Part shown: positions 46,053 through 56,152 of the stretch, piece by piece
Numbering within the stretch: position 1 is the stretch's first letter
Layout of the letters: the number at the start of each line of letters is the position of its first letter
Assembly (NCBI RefSeq): GCF_000425105.1
Contig: NZ_KE384303.1
Location: 282,996 to 346,995 of the forward strand
Length of the DNA: 64,000 nucleotides
Source of the DNA: Agrococcus lahaulensis DSM 17612
Lineage (GTDB): Bacteria > Actinomycetota > Actinomycetes > Actinomycetales > Microbacteriaceae
Direction of reading: 5' to 3'
The notes under the pieces: generated by a model
The model's input: only the letters and a program-made list of their open reading frames with translations
Database searches by the model: none
Told to the model about the DNA's origin: nothing
Program-made: the position numbers and the translations under genes

Positions 46053-46412
46053 CTAGACGACCGAGCCGGTGTACTTCTCGCCGGGGCCCTTGCCGGGCGC
46101 GTCGGGGAAGGCGCTCGCCTCGCGGAACGCGAGCTGCACCGAGCGCAGCCCGTCGCGCAGCGGCGCGGCGTGGACGCTGCCGACCTCGGGCGCCGCCGCC
46201 GTGACGAGCCCCGCGAGCGCGTTGATGAGCTTCCGCGCCTCGTCGAGGTCGATCTGCTGCTCGGGGTCGTCGGCGAGGCCGACCTTGACCGCCGCGGCGC
46301 TCAGCAGGTGGATCGCGACGGTGTTGATGAGCTCCACCGCGGGGACGTCGGCGATGTCGCGCACCTCGTCGAGGCGGTCGTCATCGTGGTCGTGCTCGAT
46401 CGCGTCGGTCAT
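46053..46412 (-). CDS. DUF1844 family protein
   Basis: A 119-residue acidic/helical protein of unknown function. DUF1844 is recognised from VPAVELINTVAIHLLSAAAV and IDLDEARKLINALAGLVTAA. ATG at 46412 with AGGAGA upstream is chosen; in-frame sequence further upstream overlaps the infC leader. It sits divergent from infC, a conserved actinobacterial arrangement. Confidence 0.86.
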   Translation of the reverse strand: MTDAIEHDHDDDRLDEVRDIADVPAVELINTVAIHLLSAAAVKVGLADDPEQQIDLDEARKLINALAGLVTAAAPEVGSVHAAPLRDGLRSVQLAFREASAFPDAPGKGPGEKYTGSVV

Positions 46413-46442
46413 CGCGCTCTTCTCCTGAAGGCTGGGCTCTGG

Positions 46443-46648
46443 TAGAGTTCTGCAGGTTTCGGGCTCTCGCCCGGAGGTGAAAGAGGAGCAATCCCACCCG
46501 CAGCCGTTCCAGGCTAACGGGTCAGCGGCACGGCGTCGCGCGTCACTCGATGCGCCGGGGCTCGTGCTGAGCCACGTGGCACATCGCGCGTATCCGGCTC
46601 CTCGTTCGCCGTGCACCAGCACACAGCAGCAACGAGAAGGAGCCCGCG
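46443..46648 (+). promoter_or_regulatory. infC promoter and 200-nt leader
   Basis: TAGAGT (46443-46448) is a likely -10. The leader holds a tight hairpin CGGGC-TCTC-GCCCG (46460-46473), then purine-rich GGAGGTGAAAGAGGAG. infC operon leaders in other bacteria are targets of L20 or IF3 autoregulation; equivalent control here is inference. No gene is seen in it. Confidence 0.5.
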
Positions 46649-47713
<1,065 letters not shown>

Positions 47714-47722
47714 GAGAGAAGA

Positions 47723-47917
47723 ATGCCCAAGCAGAAGACGCACTCCGGTGCCAAGAAGCGCTTCAAGGTGACCGGCACCGGCAAGATCCGCAAGCAGCAG
47801 GCCGGCATGCGCCACAACCTCGAGGTCAAGTCGTCGGTCCAGACGCGCCGCCTCAACAAGGACAAGGTGCTCGCGCCCGCCGACGCCAAGACCATCAAGA
47901 AGCTGCTCGCCCGCTGA
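47723..47917 (+). CDS. rpmI: 50S ribosomal protein L35
   Basis: 64 residues, exact L35 length: [20 protein letters not shown] at the N-terminus and the DAKTIKKLL end. ATG with AGGAGA upstream, 9 bp after infC. Part of the infC-rpmI-rplT operon. Confidence 0.98.
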   Translation: MPKQKTHSGAKKRFKVTGTGKIRKQQAGMRHNLEVKSSVQTRRLNKDKVLAPADAKTIKKLLAR

Positions 47918-47956
47918 CGCGCGCGACGAAGTAGAGACGAAGAGAGAGAACCACTC

Positions 47957-48343
47957 ATGGCACGTGTCAAGAGGGCCGTCAACGCCGCCAAGAAGCGCCG
48001 CGTCATCCTCGAGCAGGCCGAGGGCTACCGCGGGCAGCGCTCGCGGCTGTACCGCAAGGCGAAGGAGCAGCTGCTCCACTCGCACGTCTACGCGTTCCGC
48101 GACCGCAAGGCGAAGAAGGGCGACTTCCGCCGCCTGTGGATCCAGCGCATCAACGCCGCGTCGCGCGCGAACGGCCTGACGTACAACCGCCTCATCCAGG
48201 GCCTCGGCCTCGCGGGCATCGAGGTCGACCGCCGCATGCTCGCCGAGCTCGCGGTCAACGAGCCCGCGACCTTCGCCGCGCTCGTCGAGTCGGCCAAGGC
48301 CGCCCTGCCCACCGACACGTCGGCTCCGCAGAGCGCGGCCTGA
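47957..48343 (+). CDS. rplT: 50S ribosomal protein L20
   Basis: Assembly protein binding 23S rRNA early; in some bacteria it also represses this operon. 128 residues: [59 protein letters not shown]. The C-terminus is slightly extended. A GAGAGAGA-type ribosome-binding site precedes the ATG. Confidence 0.98.
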   Translation: MARVKRAVNAAKKRRVILEQAEGYRGQRSRLYRKAKEQLLHSHVYAFRDRKAKKGDFRRLWIQRINAASRANGLTYNRLIQGLGLAGIEVDRRMLAELAVNEPATFAALVESAKAALPTDTSAPQSAA

Positions 48344-48344
48344 C

Positions 48345-49154
48345 GTGCTCGACAGCCCCCGCGCGCCTCGCGTGCGAGCGGCTGCCAAGCTCCAGCAGCG
48401 AACAGCCCGGTCCGAGACCGGGCTGTTCCTGTTGGAGGGACCGGCCGCGCTCGACGAGGCGCTGCGCTTCGCGCCCGCGTCGCTCGTCGAGGTCTTCGCG
48501 ACCGACGAGGCGCGCGAGCGCCACGCCGAGCTGCTCGGCCGCGTCGACGCGCGGCAGCTCACCGCGGTCTCCGACCGCGCCCTGAAGGCCATGACCGACA
48601 CCGTGCGGCCGCAGGGCATCGTCGCCGTCGCGAAGCAGTCGCCCGTCGCCCTCGAGACCGCGATCGAGCGGGCAGCGGCGGCGGACCACCCGCTCATCGC
48701 GATCCTCCACGAGGTGCGCGACCCGGGGAACCTCGGCACGATCCTCCGCGCCGCCGACGCGGCCGGCGCATCCGCCGTCATCGTGACCGCGAACTCCGTC
48801 GATGCCTTCTCACCGAAGGTCGTGCGCTCGACGACCGGCTCGCTCTTCCACCTCGACGTCTCGGTCGGTGCCTCGACCGCGGATGCCGTCGCGGCCGCGC
48901 AGGCGGCGGGCCTCACCGTGCTCGCCGCCGACGTCTCGGGCGACGACCTCGTCGCGCTCCAGGGCGAAGGGATGCTGTCGGGCCCGACCGCGTGGCTGTT
49001 CGGCAACGAGGCACGCGGCCTCGACGAGGCGACGCTCGCGCTCGCCGATCGCGCGGCGCGGCTGCCGATCTACGGCCGCGCGGAGTCGCTCAACCTCGCG
49101 ACCGCCGCCTCCGTGTGCCTGTACCAGAGCGCCTTCGCCCAGCGCGGCGTGTAA
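48345..49154 (+). CDS. TrmH/SpoU-family RNA methyltransferase
   Basis: Ribose 2'-O-methyltransferase of rRNA or tRNA. 269 residues. N-terminal substrate-binding region (GLFLLEGPAALDEAL), then SPOUT motif 1 EVRDPGNLGTILRAADA, motif 2 WLFGNEARGLDE, and motif 3 LPIYGRAESLNLATAAS. The GTG start lies one base after the rplT stop. The location after rplT is conserved in bacteria; the exact nucleotide target is unknown. Confidence 0.9.
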   Translation: MLDSPRAPRVRAAAKLQQRTARSETGLFLLEGPAALDEALRFAPASLVEVFATDEARERHAELLGRVDARQLTAVSDRALKAMTDTVRPQGIVAVAKQSPVALETAIERAAAADHPLIAILHEVRDPGNLGTILRAADAAGASAVIVTANSVDAFSPKVVRSTTGSLFHLDVSVGASTADAVAAAQAAGLTVLAADVSGDDLVALQGEGMLSGPTAWLFGNEARGLDEATLALADRAARLPIYGRAESLNLATAASVCLYQSAFAQRGV

Positions 49155-49206
49155 CCATTCCATTGCGATCGGGCGCGCGCGGCCGGATCGACCGCTCGCG
49201 CCGTGC

Positions 49207-49212
49207 TTTGAT
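49207..49212 (+). promoter_or_regulatory. -10-like hexamer, gluA (leaderless)
   Basis: TTTGAT ends 6 nt before the ATG at 49219; weaker match than the TANNNT hexamers. Confidence 0.35.
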
Positions 49213-49218
49213 GAGCGC

Positions 49219-49956
49219 ATGCAGCCCCTCGTCGAGCTCGACCACGTCAACAAGCACTACGGCGACCTCCACGTCCTGAACGACATCGACGTCTCGATCC
49301 CCAAGGGCCAGGTCGTCGTCGTGATCGGCCCCTCGGGCTCGGGCAAGTCGACCTTCTGCCGCGCGATCAACCGGCTCGAGACGATCGACTCCGGCGAGAT
49401 CCGCATCGACGGGGTGCCGCTGCCGAAGGAGGGCAAGGCGCTCGCGCAGCTGCGCGCCGACGTCGGCATGGTCTTCCAGTCGTTCAACCTCTTCTCGCAC
49501 AAGTCCATCCTCGAGAACGTCACGCTCGGGCCCATCAAGGTGCGCGGCCTGAAGCGCAAGGACGCCGAGGAGCGCGCGATGCACCTGCTCGAGCGCGTCG
49601 GCATCGCCAACCAGGCGCACAAGATGCCCGCCCAGCTCTCGGGCGGGCAGCAGCAGCGCGTCGCGATCGCGCGCTCGCTCGCGATGGAGCCGAAGCTCAT
49701 GCTCTTCGACGAGCCGACGAGCGCGCTCGACCCCGAGATGATCAACGAGGTGCTCGACGTCATGGTCGAGCTCGCCCACGGCGGCATGACGATGATCACC
49801 GTCACGCACGAGATGGGCTTCGCCCGCAAGGCGGCTGACCGCGTGCTCTTCATGGCCGACGGCAGGGTCGTCGAGGACTCGACGCCCGAGTCGTTCTTCT
49901 CGAACCCCCGGTCGGCTCGCGCCAAGGACTTCCTCTCGAAGATCCTCACGCACTGA
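49219..49956 (+). CDS. gluA: Glutamate/polar amino acid ABC transporter ATPase
   Basis: A 245-residue ATPase: Walker A GPSGSGKST, Q-loop VFQSFNLFSHKSI, signature LSGGQQQRVAIARSL, Walker B LMLFDEPTSALDPEM, H-loop VTHEMGFARKAADR. The class is the GlnQ/GluA polar amino acid type. With the three downstream genes it makes a complete GluABCD-like importer. Glutamate as substrate is inferred by analogy with Corynebacterium gluABCD. Confidence 0.9.
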   Translation: MQPLVELDHVNKHYGDLHVLNDIDVSIPKGQVVVVIGPSGSGKSTFCRAINRLETIDSGEIRIDGVPLPKEGKALAQLRADVGMVFQSFNLFSHKSILENVTLGPIKVRGLKRKDAEERAMHLLERVGIANQAHKMPAQLSGGQQQRVAIARSLAMEPKLMLFDEPTSALDPEMINEVLDVMVELAHGGMTMITVTHEMGFARKAADRVLFMADGRVVEDSTPESFFSNPRSARAKDFLSKILTH

Positions 49957-49994
49957 TCCGCAAGTCCCAGCAACCCCGAAGAAGGAGAAGCACC

Positions 49995-50924
49995 ATGCGC
50001 AGCAAGCTCACGCTCGGCGTGGCCGCGTTCGCGGTCCTCGCGCTCACCGCGTGCGGCGGCCCCGCCGGCACGACCTCGTCCGAGGCGCCGGAGGAGCCGA
50101 CCGACACCGGCTCGGCCACGACGTCCGACCACCCCTACGGCCTCGAGGTCGCGGAGTCGCCCGAGTTCGAGGCAGGCACGTCGATGGCGGAGTTCGCCGA
50201 GGCGGGCACCATCACGATCGGCACGAAGTTCGACCAGCCGCTCTTCGGCCTCGTCGGTCCCGACGGCGCGCCCGAGGGCTTCGACGTCGCGGTCGGCTCG
50301 CTCATCGCGGCCGAGCTCGGCATCGCGTTCGAGGACATCCAGTGGGAGGAGACGGTCTCCGCCAACCGCGAGACGTTCATCGAGAACGGCACCGTCGACC
50401 TCGTCGTCGCGACGTACACGATCAACGACGCGCGCAAGGAGAAGGTCGACTTCGCCGGCCCCTACTACGAGGCCGGTCAGGCGCTCATGGTGCAGGCGGG
50501 CAACCCCGAGGGCATCACGGGCCCCGACGACGTCGCGGGCCTCTCGGTCTGCTCGGTCGAGGGCTCGACGCCCGCGGCGCGCATCGTCGACGAGTACGGC
50601 GCCAACCTCCAGGCGACCGACACCTACTCGAACTGCCTCGACCCGCTGCGCAACGGCCAGGTCGTCGCGGTGACGACCGACAACGTCATCCTCGCCGGCT
50701 TCGTCGACCAGAACGCGGGCGAGTTCGAGCTCGTCAACGAGGGCGAGACCTTCACGTCCGAGCCCTACGGCATCGGCCTCACGAAGGGCGACGACGCCTT
50801 CCGCGACTGGATCAACGACGTCCTCGAGGAGGCCCAGGCCGACGGCACGATGGACTCGCTGTGGGAGCAGACGGCCGGCACCGTGCTGCCCACGCCGGAG
50901 TTCCCGGCGGTCGACCGCTACTGA
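49995..50924 (+). CDS. gluB: Polar amino acid ABC transporter substrate-binding lipoprotein
   Basis: A 309-residue lipoprotein: lipobox LTAC with C20, Ser/Thr/Glu linker, then a family 3 solute-binding fold (TIGTKFDQPLFGLVGPDGAP, GFDVAVGSLIAAELGI, FAGPYYEAGQALMV). The conserved end GIGLTKGDDAFRDWINDVL is present. ATG has GAAGGAGAAG upstream. A 15-bp inverted repeat after the gene separates it from the permeases. Confidence 0.9.
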   Translation: MRSKLTLGVAAFAVLALTACGGPAGTTSSEAPEEPTDTGSATTSDHPYGLEVAESPEFEAGTSMAEFAEAGTITIGTKFDQPLFGLVGPDGAPEGFDVAVGSLIAAELGIAFEDIQWEETVSANRETFIENGTVDLVVATYTINDARKEKVDFAGPYYEAGQALMVQAGNPEGITGPDDVAGLSVCSVEGSTPAARIVDEYGANLQATDTYSNCLDPLRNGQVVAVTTDNVILAGFVDQNAGEFELVNEGETFTSEPYGIGLTKGDDAFRDWINDVLEEAQADGTMDSLWEQTAGTVLPTPEFPAVDRY

Positions 50925-50937
50925 TCGATCCACGGCG

Positions 50938-50969
50938 CCGGGTGCGGGAGGACCTCCTCCCGCACCCGG
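50938..50969 (+). terminator. Intra-operon hairpin between gluB and gluC
   Basis: A perfect 15-nt inverted repeat (CCGGGTGCGGGAGGA / TCCTCCCGCACCCGG) with only two bases between the arms, so the real loop is larger and the stem about 13 bp. No T-tract. It lies 18 bp before gluC. Likely partial terminator or 3' protection giving more binding protein than permease. Confidence 0.7.
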
Positions 50970-50987
50970 TGCTCGGATGAGGGACTG

Positions 50988-51635
50988 ATGCAAGCACTAC
51001 TCGAGAACTGGCCGCTGTGGCTGCAGGGCATGTGGATGACCCTGCTGCTCACCGGCGCCACCACGCTGTTCGGGCTGCCGATCGGCATCCTGCTCGCCGG
51101 CATGCGCGTCTCGCCCGTCGCGGCGCTGCGCGTCGTGGCGACGGTGTGGACGGAGGTCGCGCGGAACACGCCGCTCACGCTCGTGTTCTTCTTCACGGCC
51201 TTCGTGCTCCCGAAGCTCGGCCTCATCCTCGACTTCCAGATCGGCGCGATCATCGCGCTCACCTACTACACGAGCGCGTTCTTCGCCGAGGCCGTGCGGT
51301 CGGGCATCAACTCCGTGCCGATCGGCCAGGCCGAGGCGTCGCGCTCGATCGGCCTGACCTTCGGCCAGACGATGAGCCTCGTCGTGCTGCCGCAGGCGTT
51401 CCGCAGCGTGCTGCCGCCCCTCATCAACGTCGTCATCGCGCTCATCAAGAACTCGTCCGTCGCGATGGGCTTCTTCGTCTTCGTGCTCGTCTCGGTCGCG
51501 CACCGGCTCTCGAACACGTACGGCGACCAGGCGCTGCAGATCTTCGTCGGCATCGCCTTCAGCTACCTGATCCTCACGGTGCCGCTCGGCCAGCTGGTCG
51601 ACCACCTCGAGCGCAAGTGGAGCGTGCAGCGATGA
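50988..51635 (+). CDS. gluC: Amino acid ABC transporter permease
   Basis: A 215-residue inner-membrane permease of the His/Glu/Gln family with about five membrane segments. The family start is PLWLQGMWMTLLLTG, and the EAA loop is GQAEASRSIGLTFGQTMSLVVLPQAFR. The gene overlaps gluD by 4 bp (ATGA). Confidence 0.9.
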   Translation: MQALLENWPLWLQGMWMTLLLTGATTLFGLPIGILLAGMRVSPVAALRVVATVWTEVARNTPLTLVFFFTAFVLPKLGLILDFQIGAIIALTYYTSAFFAEAVRSGINSVPIGQAEASRSIGLTFGQTMSLVVLPQAFRSVLPPLINVVIALIKNSSVAMGFFVFVLVSVAHRLSNTYGDQALQIFVGIAFSYLILTVPLGQLVDHLERKWSVQR

Positions 51636-52570
51636 GCGGCTCCGTCCTCTTCGACGCCCCGGGCCCGAACGCCATCCGGCGCTCGCGCATCCTCTCGATC
51701 GTCTTCGCCGTCGCAGCGGTCGCGGCGCTCGGCCTCGGCATCTACCAGCTCTGGCTCGGCGGCGCGTTCTACCAGGACCGCTGGGACATCTTCCTCACGC
51801 CCGAGCTCTGGTTCGGCGCGCGCGGTCTCATGGTGGGCCTCCGCACGACGCTCACGATCGCCGCGATCGGCGCCGTCGGCGCGCTCATCCTCGGCGTGAT
51901 CTTCTCGATCCTCCGCAGCGCCCCCTCGAAGTGGGTGCGGGTGCCGGTGACGATCGTCCTGGAGTTCTTCCGCGGCATGCCCGTGCTGCTGATGATGCTC
52001 TTCATCCTCATCGTCTTCTCGACCGGCGCCTACTGGGCGGTCGTCTGGGCCCTCATCGTCTACAACGGCGCGATCATCGGCGAGGCGCTCCGCGCCGGCA
52101 TGAAGTCGCTCCCGAAGGGGCAGCGCGAGAGCGGGCTCGCGATCGGCCTCACGCCGCTCCGCACCACGCTCTTGATCGAGCTGCCGCAGGCGTTCCGCAT
52201 CATGCTGCCGATCATCCTGGCGCAGCTCATCGTGCTGCTGAAGGACACCTCGCTCGGCTACATCGTCGGCTCGCCCGAGATCATCCGCATCGGTCGCCAG
52301 CTCGTCGACTTCTACGACCGCCAGGGCGGCCCGTACGCGCTGTCGATGTTCTTCGTCATGCTCGCGATCTTCCTCGCGATCAACATCACGCTCTCGTGGC
52401 TCGTGCGCGTGCTCGCGCGCCGCATGGCGCAGCCGCGCCGCGGCGGACCGAACCTCGACGGCACGAAGACCGAGGCGATCCCGGTCTCGACCCAAGCGAT
52501 GCGCGAGGTGAAGGACCCGCAGGCAGAGATCACACGGCTCCCCGGCGCCGGGATGGGCGGCCAGGGCTAG
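51632..52570 (+). CDS. gluD: Amino acid ABC transporter permease
   Basis: A 312-residue permease partner of gluC with a longer N-terminus including an extra membrane segment (about 23-47). The family segment is GLRTTLTIAAIGAVGALILG, and the EAA loop is GQRESGLAIGLTPLRTTLLIELPQAFR. The C-terminal tail of about 50 residues is cytoplasmic and basic/polar. Confidence 0.9.
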   Translation: MSGSVLFDAPGPNAIRRSRILSIVFAVAAVAALGLGIYQLWLGGAFYQDRWDIFLTPELWFGARGLMVGLRTTLTIAAIGAVGALILGVIFSILRSAPSKWVRVPVTIVLEFFRGMPVLLMMLFILIVFSTGAYWAVVWALIVYNGAIIGEALRAGMKSLPKGQRESGLAIGLTPLRTTLLIELPQAFRIMLPIILAQLIVLLKDTSLGYIVGSPEIIRIGRQLVDFYDRQGGPYALSMFFVMLAIFLAINITLSWLVRVLARRMAQPRRGGPNLDGTKTEAIPVSTQAMREVKDPQAEITRLPGAGMGGQG

Positions 52571-52579
52571 CAGGCGGCC

Positions 52580-52600
52580 CGGCGCGCGCCGAGCGCGCCG
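52580..52600 (+). terminator. Hairpin after gluD
   Basis: CGGCGCGC / GCGCGCCG with a 5-nt loop, 9 bp after gluD and immediately before the pheS -10. No T-tract. Confidence 0.5.
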
Positions 52601-52601
52601 G

Positions 52602-52607
52602 TAGGAT
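52602..52607 (+). promoter_or_regulatory. -10 element, pheS (leaderless)
   Basis: TAGGAT ends 6 nt before the GTG at 52614. Confidence 0.6.
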
Positions 52608-52613
52608 CGTCCG

Positions 52614-53660
52614 GTGCCCCAACCCGACGCATCCCCCGACCTGAGCGCGCGCGTCGACGCGGCCGTCGAGGCCGCGCTCGCCGCGATCGACGCCGCCTCG
52701 ACGACCGCCGAGCTGCAGGCCGCGAAGTCCGCCCACAACGGGCAGGGCTCCGAGCTCGCCGGCCTCAACGCATCCCTCCGCGACATCGCGCCCGAGGAGC
52801 GCAAGGCCGCCGGCCAGACGATCGGCGCCGGCCGCGCTCGCGTCGCCGAGGCGATCGCCGCGCGCCAGGGCGAGCTCGCCGCGGCCGAGGAGGCAGCGCA
52901 GCTCGAGGCCGAGCGCGTCGACGTGACCGCGCTCCCGCGCCTGCGCGCGCCCGGCGGCCGGCACCCGCTCTCGATGCTCGCGGACGAGATGACGGATGTC
53001 TTCGTCGGCATGGGCTGGGAGGTCGCGGAGGGCCCCGAGCTCGAGCACGAGTGGTACAACTTCGACGCCCTCAACGTCGACCCCGACCACCCCGCTCGCG
53101 GCGAGTCGGACACGTTCTACGTCGCGCCCGCCGAGCGGCACCTCGTGCTGCGCACGCAGACGAGCCCCGTGCAGGCGCGCTCGATGCTCACGCGCGAGCT
53201 GCCGATCTACATCGTCGCGCCCGGCCGCGTCTACCGCACCGACGACATCGACGCGACCCACCTGCCCGTCTTCACGCAGATGGAGGGGCTCGCGATCGAC
53301 AAGGGGCTCACGATGGCGCACCTCCGCGGCACGCTCGAGCACCTCGCCCGCATCATGTTCGGCGAGGAGGCGAAGATCCGCCTGCGCCCCAACTACTTCC
53401 CGTTCACCGAGCCGAGCGCCGAGATGGACGTGTGGCACCCAGGCATGCGCGGCGGACCGCGGTGGGTCGAGTGGGGCGGCTGCGGCATGGTCAACCCCAA
53501 CGTGCTGCGCGCGACGGGCGTCGACCCCGAGGTCTACTCGGGCTTCGCGTTCGGCATGGGCGTCGAGCGCACGCTCCAGTTCCGGTACCAGCTCGACGAC
53601 ATGCGCGACATGATCGAGGGCGACGTGCGCTTCACCGAGCAGTTCGGGATGGTGATCTGA
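52614..53660 (+). CDS. pheS: Phenylalanine-tRNA ligase alpha subunit
   Basis: Catalytic subunit of the alpha2beta2 enzyme that charges tRNA-Phe. 348 residues. N-terminal coiled coil, then class II motif 2 region (TQTSPVQARSML; PGRVYRTDDIDATHLPVFTQ) and motif 3 GFAFGMGVERT. HPARGESDTFY is conserved in PheS. Leaderless GTG start; the stop overlaps the pheT start by one base. Confidence 0.96.
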   Translation: MPQPDASPDLSARVDAAVEAALAAIDAASTTAELQAAKSAHNGQGSELAGLNASLRDIAPEERKAAGQTIGAGRARVAEAIAARQGELAAAEEAAQLEAERVDVTALPRLRAPGGRHPLSMLADEMTDVFVGMGWEVAEGPELEHEWYNFDALNVDPDHPARGESDTFYVAPAERHLVLRTQTSPVQARSMLTRELPIYIVAPGRVYRTDDIDATHLPVFTQMEGLAIDKGLTMAHLRGTLEHLARIMFGEEAKIRLRPNYFPFTEPSAEMDVWHPGMRGGPRWVEWGGCGMVNPNVLRATGVDPEVYSGFAFGMGVERTLQFRYQLDDMRDMIEGDVRFTEQFGMVI

Positions 53661-56143
53661 TGCGGATTCCGCTGTCATGGCTCGCGGAGCACGTCGAGCT
53701 GCCCGCCGAGGGCGCAGCCGAGTGGCTGCACGCGACGCTCGTGCGCGTCGGCTTCGAGGAGGAGGCGGTGCACGGGGGCGAGCTGCGCGGCCCGATCGTC
53801 GTCGGCCGCGTGCTCTCGATCGAGGAGGAGCCGCAGAAGAACGGCAAGACCATCCGCTGGTGTCAGGTCGACGTCGGCGAGGCGAACGGCGGCGTGCGCG
53901 GCATCGTCTGCGGCGCGCTCAACTTCGTCGAGGGCGACCGGGTCGTCGTGACGCTGCCGGGCTCGGCGCTGCCGGGCGGCTTCGAGATCGCCGCTCGGAA
54001 GACCTACGGCCACGTCTCCGACGGCATGATCGCCTCCGAGCGCGAGCTCGGTCTCGGCGACGACCACGACGGCATCATGCGCCTCGACGAGCTCGGCATC
54101 GAGGGCGAGGTCGGGGCGGATGCGCTGGCGATCCTGGGCCTCGACGACCAGGCGGTCGAGATCAACGTGACCCCCGACCGCGGCTACGCGCTCTCGCTCC
54201 GCGGCATCGCGCGCGAGGTCGCCGCCGCGACCGGTCAGGCGTTCACCGACCCCGCCGAGACCGCGCTCGCCCGCGACGCCGGGCCGGAGGCATCCGGCTT
54301 CTCCGTCACGCTCGCCGACGACGCGCCGATCCGCGGCCGCGCCGGCTGCTCGCGCTTCGTCGTGCGCGTCGTGCGCGGCATCGACCCGACGCGCCCGAGC
54401 CCCGCGTGGCTCGCCTCGCGCCTCCGGCTCGCGGGCATCCGCTCGATCTCGCTGCCGGTCGACATCACGAACTACGTCATGCTCGAGCTCGGCCAGCCGA
54501 TCCACGGCTACGACCTCGCGAAGCTGCGCGGCGGCATCCGCGTGCGCCGCGCGGAGCCGGGGGAGACGCTCGTGACCCTCGACGACGTGGAGCGGACGCT
54601 CGACCCCGAGGACCTGCTCATCACCGACGACCGCGGCGCGATCGGCCTCGCGGGCGTCATGGGCGGCGCCGAGACCGAGATGGATGCGTCGACGACCGAC
54701 GTGCTCATCGAGGCCGCGACGTTCGACCCCGTCTCGATCAGCCGCACCGCGCGTCGGCACAAGCTGTTCTCGGAGGCGTCGAAGCGCTACGAGCGGGGCG
54801 TCGACCCCGCGGTCGCCGACGCCGCCGCCGCGCGCGTCGCGCAGCTGCTCGTCGAGCTCGCGGGCGGCACGCTCGACGAGCTCGGCACCGAGGTCGGCGA
54901 GGTCGCGTCGATGGAGCCCATCACGATCCCGGTCGGCTACTGGAGCGCGCTGCTCGGCGGCGACTACGCCGACGACGAGGCGCGCGCCGCGCTCGAGAGC
55001 GTCGGTGCGACGATCGAGGCGGGTGCGGATGCGTGGACGGTCACCCCGCCGACGTGGCGTCGCGACCTGACCGATCGCGAGGGCCTCGTCGAGGAGATCG
55101 GCCGCATCGTCGGCTTCGACCGCATCCCCTCGGTGCTGCCGGTCGCGCCGCCCGGGCGCGGCTACACGCGCGCCCAGCGGCTGCGCCGGAAGGTCGCCGA
55201 CGCGCTCGCCTCGAGCGGCCACACCGAGGTGCTCGTCGCGCCCTTCGTCACCGAGCGGCAGGCGCGGCTCACGGGCCGCGCGCCCGTGCGGCTCGAGAAC
55301 CCGCTCGACGGCGAGCGCCCGTGCCTGCGCACCGCGCTCGTGCCGGGGCTCGTCGACACCGCGCACCGCAACCTCGGCCGCGGGCTCACCGACCTCGCGC
55401 TGTTCGAGCTCGGCCGCGTCTTCCACGCGGTCGACGACCAGGGCACCCACGAGCTGCCGGGCGCCGAGTCGCGGCCGGCCGACGACGTGCTCGCCGAGCT
55501 CGACCGCCTGCCCGAGCAGCCGCTGCACGCGGCGGTGCTGCTCGTGGGGGAGCGGGTGCGCAAGCAGCCTGGCCGGCCTGCCGAGCGCTTCGGGCTCGCC
55601 GACGCGATCGAGGCTGCCGAGCGCATCGCCCGCACGGTCGGGCTCGAGCTCGAGCTGCGGCAGGCCGAGCGGCCGTGGCTGCACCCGGGCCGCACGGCCG
55701 AGCTGCTGCTCGGCGAGACCGTCGTGGGCGTCGCGGGCGAGCTGCTGCCGCAGGTCGCCGCCGACGCCGACCTGCCGCGCGGCGTCGCGGTCGCCGAGCT
55801 CGACCTCGACGTGCTCATCGAGCGCTCGCGCGTGCGCCTCGACACCCGCGTGATCGCGCCCGTGCCCGCGGCGACGCAGGACCTCTCGCTCGTCGTGCCG
55901 GTCGACGTGCCCGCGGGCGACGTGCAGCGCGCCGTGCGCGACGGCGCGGGCGCGCTGCTCGAGCACATCGCGCTCGTCGACGACTACCGCGGCAGCGGGC
56001 TCGGCGACGGGGAGAAGTCGCTCACGTTCGCGCTCCGCTTCCGCGCGGCCGACCGCACCCTCACGGCGGCCGAGGCGAGCGAGGCGAAGCTCGCGGGCCT
56101 CCGCGTTGCGACCGAGCGGCACGGCGCGCGGCTCCGGGAGTAG
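53660..56143 (+). CDS. pheT: Phenylalanine-tRNA ligase beta subunit
   Basis: 827 residues, full-length bacterial PheT. MRIPLSWLAEHV start, tRNA-binding OB domain (about 40-160), B3/B4 editing domain (DITNYVMLELGQPIHGYD), B5 domain, and C-terminal anticodon-binding FDX-ACB domain (PVPAATQDLSLVVP to the end). TGATG coupling with pheS. The stop codon TAG is also the first half of the next gene's -10 hexamer. Confidence 0.96.
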   Translation: MRIPLSWLAEHVELPAEGAAEWLHATLVRVGFEEEAVHGGELRGPIVVGRVLSIEEEPQKNGKTIRWCQVDVGEANGGVRGIVCGALNFVEGDRVVVTLPGSALPGGFEIAARKTYGHVSDGMIASERELGLGDDHDGIMRLDELGIEGEVGADALAILGLDDQAVEINVTPDRGYALSLRGIAREVAAATGQAFTDPAETALARDAGPEASGFSVTLADDAPIRGRAGCSRFVVRVVRGIDPTRPSPAWLASRLRLAGIRSISLPVDITNYVMLELGQPIHGYDLAKLRGGIRVRRAEPGETLVTLDDVERTLDPEDLLITDDRGAIGLAGVMGGAETEMDASTTDVLIEAATFDPVSISRTARRHKLFSEASKRYERGVDPAVADAAAARVAQLLVELAGGTLDELGTEVGEVASMEPITIPVGYWSALLGGDYADDEARAALESVGATIEAGADAWTVTPPTWRRDLTDREGLVEEIGRIVGFDRIPSVLPVAPPGRGYTRAQRLRRKVADALASSGHTEVLVAPFVTERQARLTGRAPVRLENPLDGERPCLRTALVPGLVDTAHRNLGRGLTDLALFELGRVFHAVDDQGTHELPGAESRPADDVLAELDRLPEQPLHAAVLLVGERVRKQPGRPAERFGLADAIEAAERIARTVGLELELRQAERPWLHPGRTAELLLGETVVGVAGELLPQVAADADLPRGVAVAELDLDVLIERSRVRLDTRVIAPVPAATQDLSLVVPVDVPAGDVQRAVRDGAGALLEHIALVDDYRGSGLGDGEKSLTFALRFRAADRTLTAAEASEAKLAGLRVATERHGARLRE

Positions 56144-56146
56144 CAT
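56141..56146 (+). promoter_or_regulatory. -10 element, SIMPL-domain gene (leaderless)
   Basis: TAGCAT ends 6 nt before the GTG at 56153; its first three bases are the pheT stop. Confidence 0.55.
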
Positions 56147-56152
56147 CCGGTC

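Noticed and set aside
46031..46053. Terminator between the SseB-like and DUF1844 genes.
   Set aside because: Only a 6-bp GCGGCC/GGCCGC stem with an 11-nt loop and no tail; too weak to list.
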